This document shows positions 62,763 through 64,000 of a DNA stretch of 64,000 nt, one piece after another. The notes below the pieces were generated by a model. It saw only the letters and a list, made by a program, of their open reading frames with translations, did not search any database and was not told where the DNA came from. The number at the start of each line of letters is the position of its first letter. Within the stretch, counting starts at the first letter, position 1. The translations under genes were made by a program, and so were the position numbers. Source of the stretch: CAWJFJ01 sp963800065 (lineage in GTDB: Bacteria; Actinomycetota; Acidimicrobiia; Acidimicrobiales; UBA8190); NCBI GenBank assembly GCA_963800065.1, contig CAWCZO010000011.1, positions 310,001-374,000 of the forward strand, written 5' to 3'.

Positions 62763-64000
62763 GTGGCGGTCACGGAGACGACGGTGCCGGTCGCTTTCGC
62801 CGATCGTCGAGAGGTCGTCACCTCCCTGGTGACGTTCGCCGGTTGGTGCGGGTTCGCCTGGTACGTCTTCTGGCAGGGCACCGTGGCCCCCGCCCTCGTC
62901 TGGTCCGACACCACCTCCTACGCCGTCGTGGCCGGGCATCCCCTGTGGAGCACGGGCTTCTGGGCCGGCCAACGCCCACCCCTCGTCCCCCTGGTCCTCA
63001 AGATGGTGGACTCCACACTGGCGTTCACCGCTCTCCAGTCGACCTTCGCCGTGGCCGCCTGGGGACTGCTCGCCTTCGTCGTCGGCCGGCTCGTCCCCTC
63101 CGGTTGGCGCCGCGTCGCCGCCTCCTGGATCGTCCTGGCCTTCGCCACGTCGACACCGATCACCTTGTGGAACCGGTCCGTTCTCTCGGAGTCGCTCTCC
63201 CTGAGCCTCCTCGCCGTCCTGATGGCCTCCACCATCCTGGCGGCCCGCCGGATCACCTGGCCTCGGGTGGCGGCCGTGGCCGGCGCCGCCGTGGCCTTCG
63301 CCGCCGCCCGCGACGCCCAGGTGTGGACGGTGGCCCTGCTCGGCCTCGGGGTCGGTGTCGTGGCCCTCGTCCGGGCCCGCCGTGACCGACGGTCGCCCGG
63401 TCCCGACGGTAGCTCGACGCGCCGGATCGGTGTCCTCGCCCTCAGCCTCCTCGTCGGCGCCGGGGCCACCGGGTGGACCGTCGTCCACACCGGTCGATCG
63501 CAACAGAACCTGGAGGACGTTCTCTACGTCCGTTTCTTCCCCTTCCCCGCACGCGTCGCCTGGCTCGCCGACCACGGGATGCCCGAGGCGCGGTGGATCG
63601 ACCAGGCGGCCTCCCGCTCGGCCCCCCCGAGCCCCGGCGCCGCCAAGGTGGTGGGGTCCGAGCAGCTCGTCGGTCCCCGTTTCGTCACCCTCGAGCACTG
63701 GATGGTGACCAGGGGGGAGGCCGCCTATCTTCTGTGGCTCGTCACCCATCCCCTCTACCTGGTCACCGAGCCGCTCGAGCGACCGGAGCGGGCCTTCAAC
63801 TTCGCCAACGGCGATCTCACCTTCTACGCGGCGACGAACCGCGTCGATTCACCCGTGACGACCCTGCTGTGGCCGGCGTGGTGGTGGATGCTCCCCATGA
63901 CGGTGGTGGCGGCGGTGGCGGCCACCGTGACCGGGACATGGCGCGACCGCGGCTGGCAGGCGGCCGTGGTGCTCGGCGCGGTGGGGATCTTCACCATCCT
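62763..64000 (+). CDS. Large integral membrane protein, 3' end beyond window
   Basis: A GTG at 62763 opens a frame that runs to the window edge without a stop (over 410 codons). Many hydrophobic segments are interrupted by polar loops (SDTTSYAVVAGHPLWSTGFW, then PPLVPLVLKMV, LWNRSVLSESLSLSLL). The layout resembles polytopic glycosyltransferase-like (GT-C/ArnT-like) or DUF2029-type membrane proteins, but no diagnostic motif is seen. It follows the G1 peptidase by 25 bases in the same direction. Confidence 0.75.
   Translation, partial: MAVTETTVPVAFADRREVVTSLVTFAGWCGFAWYVFWQGTVAPALVWSDTTSYAVVAGHPLWSTGFWAGQRPPLVPLVLKMVDSTLAFTALQSTFAVAAWGLLAFVVGRLVPSGWRRVAASWIVLAFATSTPITLWNRSVLSESLSLSLLAVLMASTILAARRITWPRVAAVAGAAVAFAAARDAQVWTVALLGLGVGVVALVRARRDRRSPGPDGSSTRRIGVLALSLLVGAGATGWTVVHTGRSQQNLEDVLYVRFFPFPARVAWLADHGMPEARWIDQAASRSAPPSPGAAKVVGSEQLVGPRFVTLEHWMVTRGEAAYLLWLVTHPLYLVTEPLERPERAFNFANGDLTFYAATNRVDSPVTTLLWPAWWWMLPMTVVAAVAATVTGTWRDRGWQAAVVLGAVGIFTI

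Overview
The window is GC-rich, tightly packed DNA from an actinobacterium. A BldD-like regulator, a FolP2-type dihydropteroate synthase paralogue, a PAC2-family protein, an F420-type LLM oxidoreductase, a DUF2510/RDD membrane protein and frequent GTG starts point to Actinomycetota, most likely Acidimicrobiia. That class assignment is inference from gene content, not a phylogeny.

Bases 1-23750 are conserved core. A minus-strand run holds era (cut by the window edge), a CorC/HlyC-type CBS protein, ybeY, phoH, a HIT protein, a MerR-like HTH protein and a BldD-like regulator. It is followed by rsmE and the heat-shock pair hrcA-dnaJ behind a CIRCE operator. Next come an amino-acid permease, an SCP2-like protein and a flavin amine oxidase, then (plus strand) EthD and AhpD-like proteins, then lepA, rpsT, holA, a FolP2-type gene, a thioredoxin/TPR protein, a phosphotransferase, a PAC2 protein, an F420-type oxidoreductase, leuS and tRNA-Ala(GGC).

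Bases 23750-46700 look like an accessory region. Spacing is loose, base composition is visibly less GC-rich, and there are gene remnants, two giant LAL/LuxR regulators and a probable five-gene operon (membrane protein, TDT-type permease, carotenoid/stilbene dioxygenase, polysaccharide deacetylase, SnoaL-like protein). Further on are a broken DUF302 gene, a broken LuxR gene, a methyltransferase, a lipoprotein, a TSUP permease, a PilZ protein and a Tat-exported amine oxidase. No integrase, transposase or CRISPR array was seen.

Bases 46700-64000 are enriched in envelope and signalling genes: a secreted beta-helix protein, an SGNH hydrolase, a NarL-type regulator, a histidine kinase with a CheY-like partner, a Na+/Ca2+ exchanger-type gene, an RDD protein, a methyltransferase, a G1-type peptidase and a large membrane protein cut by the window edge.

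The most interesting system is the minus-strand operon 58893-53134. A clear cobalamin riboswitch (about 58940-59090) precedes a secreted alpha/alpha-barrel (prenyltransferase-repeat) protein, a membrane-anchored DUF4430-like protein, and EcfT, fused EcfAA and EcfS. The two exported proteins resemble the two halves of animal transcobalamin/intrinsic factor on separate chains. I infer a B12-repressed ECF uptake system with a split transcobalamin-like surface receptor.

Several otherwise healthy genes (bldD-like, PAC2, leuS, LAL, DUF302, Na+/Ca2+ exchanger) carry single-base frame breaks, some in essential genes. This suggests residual assembly indels as well as some real decay in the accessory region.
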